A DNA stretch of 29,217 nt, taken from Comamonadaceae bacterium. Its GTDB lineage: Bacteria; Pseudomonadota; Gammaproteobacteria; Burkholderiales; Burkholderiaceae_C. The position numbers and the translations under genes were made by a program. Below, one piece after another: positions 1 through 6,919 of the stretch. Below the pieces are notes generated by a model. It was not told the DNA's origin, ran no database searches, and saw only the letters and a list, made by a program, of their open reading frames with translations. The DNA is taken from NCBI GenBank assembly GCA_947374485.1, contig CANCCF010000034.1:1-29217 (forward strand), written 5' to 3'. Position 1 is the stretch's first letter; each line of letters begins with the position of its first letter.

Positions 1-974
1 AGCACGGCGTTGGCCAGGCCGAGGTTGCCCTCGGCGTTCTCGAAATCGATCGGGTTGACCTTGTGCGGCATGGTGCTCGAGCCCACCTCACCATCGCGCA
101 GCTTTTGCTTGAAGTAGCCCAGCGACACATAGCCCCAGATGTCGCGCGAGAGGTCGATCAGGATGGTGTTGGTGCGCGCCACCGCGTCAAACAGCTCGGC
201 CATGTAGTCGTGGGGCTCGATCTGCGTGCTAAAGGGCTGGAACGACAGGCCCAGGCCCAGCGGCTCGGGCGTCTCGATCACCTTTTTGCTGAAGGCCTCC
301 CAGTCGAAATCGGGCCAGGCCGAGAGGTGCGCGTTGTAGTTGCCCACGGCGCCATTCATCTTGGCCAGAATCTTCACGGCGGCAATGCGCTCGCAGGCGG
401 TTTGCAGGCGCACCACCACGTTGGCCATTTCCTTGCCCACGGTGGTGGGGCTGGCGGTCTGGCCGTGGGTGCGGCTGAGCATGGACACCTCGGCATGGGC
501 GTGCGCCATGTCGCGCAGCTTGAGCACCAGTTTGTCCAGCAGCGGCAGAATCACCACGTCGCGCGCGGCGCGCAGCTGCAGGCCGTGGCTGGTGTTGTTG
601 ATGTCTTCGCTGGTGCAGGCAAAGTGCACAAACTCGCCCGCCTTTTCCAGCTCGGGCCGGGCTTCGAATTTGGACTTGATCCAGTACTCCACGGCCTTCA
701 CGTCGTGGTTGGTGGTTTTCTCGATGGCCTTGATGGCCTCGCCATCGGCTTCCGAAAAATTCTTCACCAGGCCCAGCAAATAGGTGCGCGCACCCGGGCT
801 CAGGGGTTTGAATTCGGCAAAACCGGCATCGCTCAGGGCGATGAACCAGACCACCTCCACCTGCACGCGGCGGTGCATGTAGCCCAGTTCGCTGGTCAAG
901 GGGCGCAGGGTGGCAAGTTTGGCAGCGTAGCGGCCGTCCAGTGGGGAGAGTGCGGAGATGGCGGAGAAAGTCAT
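1..974 (-). CDS. purB: Adenylosuccinate lyase (C-terminus beyond window)
   Basis: PurB splits fumarate from SAICAR and from adenylosuccinate in cytosolic purine synthesis. The frame from the ATG at 974 reads MTFSAISALSPLDGRYAAKL, the usual start of proteobacterial PurB, and stays open for 324 codons until the window edge. The fumarase/aspartase superfamily signature GSSTMPHKVNP is visible at about residues 295-305, carrying the mobile-loop catalytic serine, and the catalytic histidine region reads LSRTHGQTASP at about residues 165-175. The family is about 455 residues long, so roughly 130 C-terminal residues are missing because the window ends, not because the gene is broken. It diverges from the GST gene. 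No Shine-Dalgarno is seen upstream, and a -10 hexamer sits directly before the ATG (see the promoter entry). Identification is very secure. Confidence 0.97.
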   Translation of the reverse strand, partial: MTFSAISALSPLDGRYAAKLATLRPLTSELGYMHRRVQVEVVWFIALSDAGFAEFKPLSPGARTYLLGLVKNFSEADGEAIKAIEKTTNHDVKAVEYWIKSKFEARPELEKAGEFVHFACTSEDINNTSHGLQLRAARDVVILPLLDKLVLKLRDMAHAHAEVSMLSRTHGQTASPTTVGKEMANVVVRLQTACERIAAVKILAKMNGAVGNYNAHLSAWPDFDWEAFSKKVIETPEPLGLGLSFQPFSTQIEPHDYMAELFDAVARTNTILIDLSRDIWGYVSLGYFKQKLRDGEVGSSTMPHKVNPIDFENAEGNLGLANAV

Positions 975-980
975 GGGTCA

Positions 981-986
981 ATTGTA
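981..986 (-). promoter_or_regulatory. -10 element of purB, positioned for a leaderless mRNA
   Basis: On the minus strand TACAAT occupies positions -12 to -7 relative to the A of the purB ATG (974). A sigma-70 transcript would therefore start at or within a nucleotide or two of the start codon. No purine-rich Shine-Dalgarno is present before the ATG, which fits. No convincing -35 hexamer is seen 16-18 bp upstream (the sequence there is GTGG-rich), so the call rests on the -10 match and its position. Confidence 0.45.
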
Positions 987-1048
987 GGTTGTGCGCCTGT
1001 GCCCACCACCGCGCTGTGATTGCGCCCGTCAGGCACCAAGCCTGTGGA

Positions 1049-1054
1049 TAGAAT
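1049..1054 (+). promoter_or_regulatory. Possible -10 hexamer upstream of the GST gene
   Basis: TAGAAT lies 28 bp upstream of the GST start codon in the short divergent region shared with purB. No good -35 hexamer is found at 16-18 bp (CCGTCA is at 17 bp), so this is a weak candidate. Confidence 0.25.
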
Positions 1055-1082
1055 GAAAGCCACTTATCCCAACAGGCCAGCC

Positions 1083-1697
1083 ATGAAACTTATCGGATCC
1101 ACCACCAGTCCCTACGTCCGCAAGGTGCGCGCGGTGATGGCCGAGAAAAAGCTGGAGTACATCTTTGTCACCGAAGACGTGTGGTCCAACGACACGACTA
1201 TCTCCGGCTCCAACCCGCTGGGCAAGGTGCCCTGCCTGATCATGGAAGGGGCCGAGGCGCTGTTTGATTCGCGCGTCATCGTCGAGTACCTGGACACGCT
1301 CTCGCCCGTGGGCAAACTCATTCCGGCCGTGGGCCGCGAGCGCGCCGAAATCAAGACCTGGGAGGCACTGGCCGATGGCGTGCTGGACGCCTCCATCATG
1401 GCCCGCATGGAGGCCACCTGGGCCGGACGCAGCAGCGAGCAGCGCAGCCAGGCCTGGATAGACCGGCAGATGCGCAAGTGCACAGACGCCCTCAAGGCCA
1501 TGAGCCTGGGGCTGGGCGACAAGCCCTTTTGCGCGGGCATCCACCTCAGCCTGGCCGACATTGCGGTGGGCTGCGCGCTGGGCTACCTGGACTTCCGTTT
1601 CCCCGAACTGGCCTGGCGCACGGACTACCCCAACCTGGTCAAGCTCTACGACAAGCTGATGCAGCGCGCCAGTTTTGCGGACACCGCGCCGACCTAG
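1083..1697 (+). CDS. Glutathione S-transferase family protein
   Basis: This 204-aa protein is a cytosolic GST-fold enzyme. The N-terminal thioredoxin-like domain (about residues 1-80) begins MKLIGSTTSPYVRKVR, with the Ser/Thr-rich active-site turn after strand 1, the cis-proline motif KVPCLI near residue 52, and the glutathione gamma-glutamyl contact motif FDSRVIVEYL near residue 65. The alpha-helical C-terminal domain carries the N-capping-box-like segment LSLADIAVGCALGYLDFR. Length is typical of the YibF/beta-like class. The ATG at 1083 is chosen because the protein then begins exactly at beta-strand 1; upstream in-frame starts (TTG 1020, ATG 1053) add an unconserved-looking tail. Substrate is unknown. 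It diverges from purB, and the zinc-ribbon gene follows 69 bp downstream. Confidence 0.9.
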   Translation: MKLIGSTTSPYVRKVRAVMAEKKLEYIFVTEDVWSNDTTISGSNPLGKVPCLIMEGAEALFDSRVIVEYLDTLSPVGKLIPAVGRERAEIKTWEALADGVLDASIMARMEATWAGRSSEQRSQAWIDRQMRKCTDALKAMSLGLGDKPFCAGIHLSLADIAVGCALGYLDFRFPELAWRTDYPNLVKLYDKLMQRASFADTAPT

Positions 1698-1709
1698 TTG
1701 CCCCTTACA

Positions 1710-1726
1710 CGGTTTTACAAAAACCG
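1710..1726. other. Perfect AT-rich stem-loop after the GST gene
   Basis: CGGTTTT and AAAACCG form a perfect 7-bp stem around an ACA loop, 13 bp after the GST stop codon and upstream of the zinc-ribbon gene. It is not followed by a T-run on the plus strand, so a factor-independent terminator is not established; it may be a weak 3' stabilising hairpin. Confidence 0.3.
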
Positions 1727-1766
1727 GCTGGCTTTGCAGGCGCGCGCAACGTACAGTAATTGGCCT

Positions 1767-1973
1767 ATGGCTACCTACAAGACCGTCTACAAATGTCGCG
1801 CTTGCGGCACCACCAGCTACAAGCGCCTGATGGAGCGCCAGGCCTCTGGTGCCTGGCAACCCACCGGTCCATACCAGTGCTGCGGCTGCCGCAATGTTTT
1901 TGATACCCTGCGCGCCTGGTGGGGCGAGCCCAAGGGTCAGACGGATTTCCGGCCCAGCCAGATGCCTGTTTAG
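1767..1973 (+). CDS. Small zinc-ribbon-like protein, function unknown
   Basis: A 68-aa cytosolic protein begins MATYKTVYKCRACG. It has a CxxC pair at C10/C13 and a second pair at C38/C41, with an additional C39; the spacing of about 25 residues is that of a treble-clef or zinc-ribbon knuckle, so one structural zinc is expected. The rest is Arg/Lys and Trp rich (RAWWGEPKG), which would suit nucleic-acid or protein contact. I do not recognise a named family. Start ATG 1767 is the only one that gives a compact protein; an earlier TTG at 1698 would add 23 unlikely residues. Its stop overlaps convergently by 4 nt with the stop of the NTF2-like gene on the other strand, leaving no room for a terminator between them. 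Confidence 0.7.
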   Translation: MATYKTVYKCRACGTTSYKRLMERQASGAWQPTGPYQCCGCRNVFDTLRAWWGEPKGQTDFRPSQMPV

Positions 1974-2428
1974 CTGTTGGCCCGGCGCTTGAGCCAGCGC
2001 ATCAGGCCGCCCACAAGGGGCAGCTTTTCATACAACTCCTCGGCTGCGTCCCAGTAGTCGCGGTGCAGCGTCACCAAGCCAGCGTCTGAAAACACCAGCT
2101 GCGAGGCGCCCAGAATCACCTGCTGCTCACCGCGCTTGAAGTTCTTGAAGCCAAAGCGGAACTCCCAGGTCATGAAGCACTGCAGGCCCTGCACCACCTG
2201 GCCCGTCACCACAAAGTGCGGTGTGTCCAGGGCGGTGAACATATGGGCAAATATCTGTTCGACGGCGGGTACACCGCGCACGTCGTTGAACGGGTCCTTG
2301 AAGCGCGCATCGGCTGCGTAGTGCGCGCCCACCTGCGCCACAGACTGCGGGCTGAGGGTTTCGAAATACTGCGCCAGGCGTGTTGCGGCAGCGCTGCAAT
2401 CGCCAATGCTTGAAGTACCCGTGTTCAT
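1970..2428 (-). CDS. NTF2-like (SnoaL-type) protein, last gene of the lipid operon
   Basis: A 152-aa protein with an NTF2/SnoaL cone fold: the N-terminal helix segment AATRLAQYFETLSPQSV is followed by HYAADARFKDPFNDVRGVPA, the typical F-x-DPF-NxVxG pocket entrance, and by alternating strands (HFVVTGQVV, CFMTWEFRF, QQVILGASQLVF). Such folds serve as small isomerases, dehydratases or binding proteins. The C-terminus ends in a basic helix (LMRWLKRRANS) that could touch the membrane surface. No catalytic residues can be assigned from sequence. The start codon overlaps the stop of the SDR gene (ATGA), so it is translationally coupled as the eighth gene of the operon. NTF2-like proteins recur at this position in related light/oxidative-stress lipid clusters, so it probably acts on the same lipid-derived product. 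Confidence 0.82.
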   Translation of the reverse strand: MNTGTSSIGDCSAAATRLAQYFETLSPQSVAQVGAHYAADARFKDPFNDVRGVPAVEQIFAHMFTALDTPHFVVTGQVVQGLQCFMTWEFRFGFKNFKRGEQQVILGASQLVFSDAGLVTLHRDYWDAAEELYEKLPLVGGLMRWLKRRANS

Positions 2429-3204
2429 GTGGTGACGCGCGAGACCAGCGCAAAGTACAGGCGGTAGGGCAGCAGGCGCAGCAGGTGCAGCCAGAGCGTA
2501 AAGCGCTTGGGGAAATGGATTTCAAACGCACCGGCGGCCCAGCCCTTGAGAATGGCCTGCGCGGCCGCCTGCGGGGTGATGAGGGCGGGCATCTTGAAGG
2601 CGTTGTTGGCGGTGAGCGGCGTTTCCACAAAACCTGGGTTGATGAGCGACACGCCGATCCCCTTTTCCTTAAGGTCCAGGTACAGGGCCTCGGCCAGGTG
2701 GATGAGTGCCGCCTTGCTCGGGCCATAGGCCAGGCTGTTGGGCAGGCCCCGGTAACCGGCCACGCTGCCCACCAGGCTGATGTGGCCGCGGCCCTGGGCC
2801 ATCACCACCGGCAGCACGGCATTGAGCAGGTACAGCGCGCCGCTGTAGTTCACCTCCATGTGGCGCAGGGCCTCGGCGGTGTCGAGCGCAAAGGCGCGCA
2901 TGGCGGTGTAGTAGCCCGCGCAGTACACCACGCAGTCCAGCGGGCCTTGGGCCAGCACCTGCACGGCCGCTGCTTTGACGGCCTCGCGGTCGGTGGCGTC
3001 CAGGGCCAGCGCCAGTGCTCCCGGGTGCTGGTCCACAAAGGCCTGCAGCGCCGCCTGCTTGCGCGCCGACACCGTCACGATGGCGCCCTGCGCATGCAGG
3101 GCAGCAGCCGTGGCCTCACCAATACCGCTGCTGGCGCCCACAATCCATACGCGTTTGCCGCGCCAATCCGCCATGGGCGCATTCGCACTTGAGAACAGGC
3201 CCAT
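2425..3204 (-). CDS. Short-chain dehydrogenase/reductase (classical SDR)
   Basis: A 259-aa NAD(P)-dependent oxidoreductase of the classical SDR family. The Rossmann nucleotide motif GASSGIG follows strand 1 (RVWIVGASSGIGEATAAAL), the D-x-T adenine contact appears as ALDATDRE, the structural Asn as NYSGALYLLN, and the catalytic set as Ser in LVGSVAG plus Tyr and Lys in YGPSK. The C-terminal 30 residues are hydrophobic and basic (KRFTLWLHLLRLLPYRLYF), suggesting membrane association and a lipid-like substrate. Start is uncertain: ATG 3204 lies 4 bp beyond the upstream stop; ATG 3174 (MADWRGKRV) and ATG 3240 are alternatives. The stop overlaps the NTF2-like gene by 4 nt. The substrate is unknown; context suggests an oxidised fatty acid or aldehyde. 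Confidence 0.9.
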   Translation of the reverse strand: MGLFSSANAPMADWRGKRVWIVGASSGIGEATAAALHAQGAIVTVSARKQAALQAFVDQHPGALALALDATDREAVKAAAVQVLAQGPLDCVVYCAGYYTAMRAFALDTAEALRHMEVNYSGALYLLNAVLPVVMAQGRGHISLVGSVAGYRGLPNSLAYGPSKAALIHLAEALYLDLKEKGIGVSLINPGFVETPLTANNAFKMPALITPQAAAQAILKGWAAGAFEIHFPKRFTLWLHLLRLLPYRLYFALVSRVTT

Positions 3205-3208
3205 GGCT

Positions 3209-3757
3209 TTAGCGCTTGGTAAAGGACAGGGTGACTTCACCCAGGCGCACGCCGAATTTGGACATGGTGGCCTTGTTGAGCATCACGCGCTCGCCCATCA
3301 GGTACATCCAGTCGTCAAACTGCACCTGGTACACCGTGCCGTCCACCGGCAGCGCCAGGGTGTAGTTCCAGTGCAGGGTGTTGCCCCGGCTCTCGCCCAG
3401 GGCCTCGCCCACCACATCATCGGCACGGCCGACAAAGTGGCCATCGGCCTGTTTGGTGAGATGCCAGACGCGCTTTTGCTTGGTGCCGTCGGAGTAGGTG
3501 AAGTCTTCGTCCAGCGTGCCCTCGTTGCCATTCCAGGTGCACACCATCACCACGCTGAAGCGCTTGACCACTTGGCCCGAGCGATCGGTGAAGATGCCAT
3601 AGGCGTCGAGCGTGCCGTTGAAATACTGCTGCAGGTCGAGCGCGGGCTTTTCGTTGGCGTAGTTGTCGATCTGCTGCGAGGCGCAGCCCCCCAGGGTGAG
3701 CGCTGTGGCCAGCGCGGCGGCCAGCGCCAGGGCGGAAAACAAGCGGCGGTGTGTCAT
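3209..3757 (-). CDS. DUF3833 family lipoprotein
   Basis: A 182-aa predicted lipoprotein. The signal peptide MTHRRLFSALALAAALATAL ends in lipobox LGGC, placing the lipidated cysteine at residue 25. The mature part matches my memory of the DUF3833 family: YFNGTLDAYGIFTDRSGQVVKRF, VVMVCTWNG, LDEDFTYSDGTKQKRVWHL, and a C-terminal DDWMYLMGERVMLNKATMSK, i.e. a small lipocalin-like beta barrel able to hold a hydrophobic ligand. It should sit at the periplasmic face of the inner or outer membrane (residue +2 is Ala, so outer-membrane sorting is expected). Start ATG 3757 is set by the signal peptide and by its ATGA overlap with the upstream MFS gene. A role in carrying or sensing a modified lipid is inference from context. 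Confidence 0.88.
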   Translation of the reverse strand: MTHRRLFSALALAAALATALTLGGCASQQIDNYANEKPALDLQQYFNGTLDAYGIFTDRSGQVVKRFSVVMVCTWNGNEGTLDEDFTYSDGTKQKRVWHLTKQADGHFVGRADDVVGEALGESRGNTLHWNYTLALPVDGTVYQVQFDDWMYLMGERVMLNKATMSKFGVRLGEVTLSFTKR

Positions 3758-5046
3758 GGTGTCTTTCGGATGATGAGGGTGTAGAGCAGTGTGGCTGCCA
3801 GCAGTTTCAATGTGCAGGGCAGCAGGCAGTAGGCGATGGTCAGGGTTTGCAGGGCGGCGGCGTCTTGTGCACCCGGCGTGTAGCCCAGCCACGCCAGGGC
3901 GGGCAGGGCAATGCCGGCGGCCAGGGCCAGGTTGAGCTTGGTGGCAAAGTTCCACCAGCCAAAGTAGACGCCCTCGGCGCGGCCGCGGTCACCGCTGGCG
4001 GCAATGGTGCCAGCCAGGAGCGCCGCAGGCAGCGCCAGGTCGGTGCCCAGGGCCACGCCCGAGAGGGCGCAGACCAGCACAAAGGCGCCCGAGTCCCCGG
4101 CGCCCAACTGCGCCGCACACACAAACACCACGACGGCCAGCAGCATGCCCAAGGCCCAGGTGCGGGCCAGGCCGATGCGCGCCACCAGCCTGAGCCACAG
4201 CGGGATGGACAGCGCTGCGCTTAAAAAATAGCTGCCCAGAAACAGCGGCTGCACCGCAGCACTTGCCTGCAGACGGTCCTGCACAAAAAACAGGATCAGG
4301 GTGGCGGGCACGGCGCTGGCAATGCCGTTGACCACAAACACCGCCAGCAGGGCGCGAAAGGCCGGGCGGGTAAAGGGCAGCCAGAGGGATACGGAATCGG
4401 CTTGCTCCAACGAAGTCACTGCGGGCGGCGGTGTGACAGCCAAACCCCAGGCCCACCAGCCCATCGCCAGCGCGCCAAAAAACAGTGCCGTGGTGGCGGC
4501 CAGCCCCAGCAGCAGCGGCGCCACCGAGGCCAGCACCACACCCAAGAGGCCCAGGCCCTCGCGCCAGGCCACGATGCGGGCGCGCTCGGCCTCATTCCCA
4601 CCCAGGCGCGCGCCCCAGGACTGGTGCAATATCGACAGCGCGCTGTAGGCGGCATAGGTCAGCAGCAGGCTCGCAGCGGCCCAGGCCAGGAGCGGCGCAA
4701 GACTGCTCACCGGCGGGAAAAACAGCAGCGCAAAACCCAGCCCCAGCAGACCCGCGGCCAGCGCGGCCCAGGCCAGCACGCGCCCCGGTGCCTGCAGGTA
4801 CAGGCGGTCGCTCCAGCGGCCCAGCAGCGGGTCGATCACGGCATCGAACAGGCGGGCCACCAGCAGCAAGGCGCCGAGAGTTGCCAGCGGCACGCCATAG
4901 GCGCGGGCGTAGTGGTTGGGCAACAGCACGTACAGGGGCAGGGCCACAAAGGCCAGCGGAAAGCCCATCAGGCCATAGCGCCAGCCCTGCTGCCAGCCAA
5001 AGCTGGGGGCAAGCTTGGCCACCCCATCGGCCGGCTGGGCGCTCAT
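3754..5046 (-). CDS. MFS carrier of the GPH/MelB-like group
   Basis: A 430-aa inner-membrane transporter with about 12 hydrophobic segments. After a short N-terminal cytosolic stretch, helix 1 includes GLMGFPLAFVALPLYVLL, followed by NHYARAYGVPLATLGALL and the loop 2-3 motif RLFDAVIDPLLGRWSDR, the D-x3-DP-x4-SD pattern of the glycoside-pentoside-hexuronide/MelB group. A central charged loop (VTSLEQADSVSLWLPF) separates the two six-helix halves. MelB-like carriers are usually cation symporters for sugars, but members in clusters of this type have no known sugar substrate; MFS_2-type folds also move lysolipids. Start ATG 5046 gives the ATGA overlap with the upstream gene; a start at 5109 would add 21 basic residues. 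Cargo is unknown; a lipid or lipid breakdown product is inferred from the neighbours. Confidence 0.88.
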   Translation of the reverse strand: MSAQPADGVAKLAPSFGWQQGWRYGLMGFPLAFVALPLYVLLPNHYARAYGVPLATLGALLLVARLFDAVIDPLLGRWSDRLYLQAPGRVLAWAALAAGLLGLGFALLFFPPVSSLAPLLAWAAASLLLTYAAYSALSILHQSWGARLGGNEAERARIVAWREGLGLLGVVLASVAPLLLGLAATTALFFGALAMGWWAWGLAVTPPPAVTSLEQADSVSLWLPFTRPAFRALLAVFVVNGIASAVPATLILFFVQDRLQASAAVQPLFLGSYFLSAALSIPLWLRLVARIGLARTWALGMLLAVVVFVCAAQLGAGDSGAFVLVCALSGVALGTDLALPAALLAGTIAASGDRGRAEGVYFGWWNFATKLNLALAAGIALPALAWLGYTPGAQDAAALQTLTIAYCLLPCTLKLLAATLLYTLIIRKTP

Positions 5047-5636
5047 GCCGCCTTTTGCCCGAGCAAGGCTTTGCGCATGGCGGGCTCGCTGGTGGCGTCC
5101 GCGAGCCAAATGCCAAAGAAGAGCCGACTGAAATCCACATCGCGTATGGAGGGGCGCGGCTGGCCATTGAACCAGAAGCGCGCGCCCACGCCCGGCAGGT
5201 TCAGACCCGTGATGCGGTCGCCCGCCTTGACATCGGGAAAGGCCTGCACCATGGCCTCCAGCCAGGCCTGCTCACGCGCTGCGTCCTGCTTGCCCTGGCG
5301 CTGCATTTCCTTCAGCGAGCGCTCGGCAATCAGGCGCCCGCTCAAAGACCGGAAGTAGGTCAGTTCCAGCGCAAACAGGCTTTGCGCGTAGCTGGCCGGG
5401 TTGAACCCCGCACCGCTCCAGAGCCGCGCCTCGTAAATGTCCAAGCCCAAAAAGCGCAGGCGCGCGCTACCCAGAGCCTGTGCACCGGTCAGCTCGCTGG
5501 CCAGTTCGGGTGGCAGAAGGGCGGGGCTGGCCGTGGCCGCCTCAGCGGCTTTGTCGGCCGCACGGGCAGGCGCCAGCACGGTGCCTGCCAGAGCGGCCAG
5601 ACCCGAGCCCAACACGATGCGGCGGTGCGTGTCCAT
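5043..5636 (-). CDS. Exported chalcone-isomerase-like protein
   Basis: A 197-aa protein with an N-terminal export signal (MDTHRRIVLGSGLAALAGTV, cleavage probably after APARA); the twin arginine at residues 5-6 makes Tat export possible but the motif is not ideal. The mature part fits the bacterial chalcone-isomerase-like fold: LGSARLRFLGLDIYEARLW, ALELTYFRSLSGRLIAERSL, WLEAMVQAFPDVKAGDRITG, then FWFNGQPRPSIRDVDFSRLFFGIWLAD. These proteins share the open beta-sandwich of plant chalcone isomerase, some of which bind fatty acids; most bacterial members lack proven enzymatic activity. It starts within a TGATG junction with the methyltransferase gene and its stop overlaps the MFS start by 4 nt. 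A periplasmic fatty-acid-binding role is inference from fold and context. Confidence 0.85.
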   Translation of the reverse strand: MDTHRRIVLGSGLAALAGTVLAPARAADKAAEAATASPALLPPELASELTGAQALGSARLRFLGLDIYEARLWSGAGFNPASYAQSLFALELTYFRSLSGRLIAERSLKEMQRQGKQDAAREQAWLEAMVQAFPDVKAGDRITGLNLPGVGARFWFNGQPRPSIRDVDFSRLFFGIWLADATSEPAMRKALLGQKAA

Positions 5637-6898
5637 CAGGCCGGTAGCGTGTGAGGCTGCTTGTGCAAGGGCTTTTGCAAGGTGTACTGCACCACGTCGA
5701 TGTTGCGCTCATCAAAGGCCGCCTCGCAGTACGCCAGATAAAACTCCCAAATGCGCACAAAGCGCTCGTCAAAGCCGTTGGCCAGCACCGCCTGGCGCTG
5801 GGCCAGAAAGCTGTCGCGCCAGCGCCTGAGGGTTTCGGCATAGTCGGCGCCAAAGGCAAAGCTGTCTACCACTTCCAGCCCCGCGGCTTCGGCCTGTTCC
5901 TTGAACACGCGCGGGCAGGGCAGGCAACCGCCCGGGAAGATGTACTGCTGGATGAAGTCGGTGGAGTCGATGTAGCGCGCATACAGGTCATCGGCAATCA
6001 CGATGCTCTGGATGCAGGCGCGCCCGCCGGGCTTGAGCAATTGCGAGACCGCGCCAAAGTAGGTGGGCCAGTATTCGCGCCCCACCGCCTCGATCATCTC
6101 GACCGAGCAGATGGCATCAAAAGGCGCGTCCGCGATGTCGCGGTAGTCCTGCAAGCGCAAGTCGGCGCGGTGGTCGGTGCCCAGGCGCTGCATGCGGGCT
6201 TTGGCAAAGGCCAGTTGCTCGGTGCTGAGCGTCACGCCGGTGATGTTGGCGCCCATCTCCACCGTGGCCATTTCGGCCAGTGCGCCCCAGCCGCAGCCGA
6301 TTTCCAGCACGCGGTCGCCCGGCTTGACGGCGGCTTGGGTGAGGGCACGGCGCACTTTGGCGCTTTGCGCAGCTTCCATGGGTTGCGCCATGTCGCCGTT
6401 GAAGAGGGCACTGGAGTAGTTCATGGTGGCGTCCAGCCACAGGCCGTAAAAGCCGTTGCCAAGGTCGTAGTGGGCGTGGATGTTCTTCTGGCTGTTGGCG
6501 CGCGTGTTGCGGTGAAGCAGGTGGCGGGCCCGGTAGAACAGGCGCCCTACCCAGCTGCCGTAGATGACCGACTCGACTTCGGCGCGGTTCTTCACCAGCA
6601 CCCGTAGCAGTTCGGTGAGATTCGGGCTGCTCCAGTCGCCCGCAATATAGCCCTCGGCAAAGCCGATGTCGCCCGACTTGAGGGCGGCCGCGCAGACCTT
6701 CCAGTTGTGCAGTGCCAGGGTGGCGTGGGGCAGGGCTTCGCCGCCAAAGCGCTGCATGCTGCCGTCGGGCAGCTGCACCGTCAGGCTGCCATGGCGCAGG
6801 CGCTGCAGCAGCTTGAAGACGGTGCGCGCAGAGGCCGGTGTGCCGCGCGGCAGGGAAAAGCTGCCAGCGGGGGTGGGGTCCAGGGTGTTGCTGTTCAT
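5636..6898 (-). CDS. CFA-synthase-like SAM methyltransferase acting on phospholipid acyl chains
   Basis: A 420-aa member of the cyclopropane-fatty-acyl-phospholipid synthase family. An N-terminal lipid-binding region (about 1-135) precedes the SAM-dependent methyltransferase domain: HAHYDLGNGFYGLWLD at 141-156, SAM motif VLEIGCGWG at 197-205, LQDYRDI at 249-255, and YIFPGGCLP at 319-327. Compared with the E. coli enzyme as I remember it, the bicarbonate ligands Glu239 (E270 here) and Tyr317 (Y353) are kept, but Cys139 is Ser163 and His266 is Gln297. Bicarbonate helps remove the proton that closes the cyclopropane ring, so this protein may instead make a methylated or methylene acyl chain, like the furan-fatty-acid methylase UfaM. 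It follows DUF1365 by 21 bp and shares a TGATG junction with the next gene. Family is secure; product is inference. Confidence 0.93.
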   Translation of the reverse strand: MNSNTLDPTPAGSFSLPRGTPASARTVFKLLQRLRHGSLTVQLPDGSMQRFGGEALPHATLALHNWKVCAAALKSGDIGFAEGYIAGDWSSPNLTELLRVLVKNRAEVESVIYGSWVGRLFYRARHLLHRNTRANSQKNIHAHYDLGNGFYGLWLDATMNYSSALFNGDMAQPMEAAQSAKVRRALTQAAVKPGDRVLEIGCGWGALAEMATVEMGANITGVTLSTEQLAFAKARMQRLGTDHRADLRLQDYRDIADAPFDAICSVEMIEAVGREYWPTYFGAVSQLLKPGGRACIQSIVIADDLYARYIDSTDFIQQYIFPGGCLPCPRVFKEQAEAAGLEVVDSFAFGADYAETLRRWRDSFLAQRQAVLANGFDERFVRIWEFYLAYCEAAFDERNIDVVQYTLQKPLHKQPHTLPA

Positions 6899-6919
6899 GG
6901 GTGGTGCGGCGGTAAAAGG

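Noticed and set aside
63..1019. Plus-strand frame opposite purB
   Set aside because: Translation is His/Gly/Ala-rich low complexity; the minus strand is unambiguous PurB.
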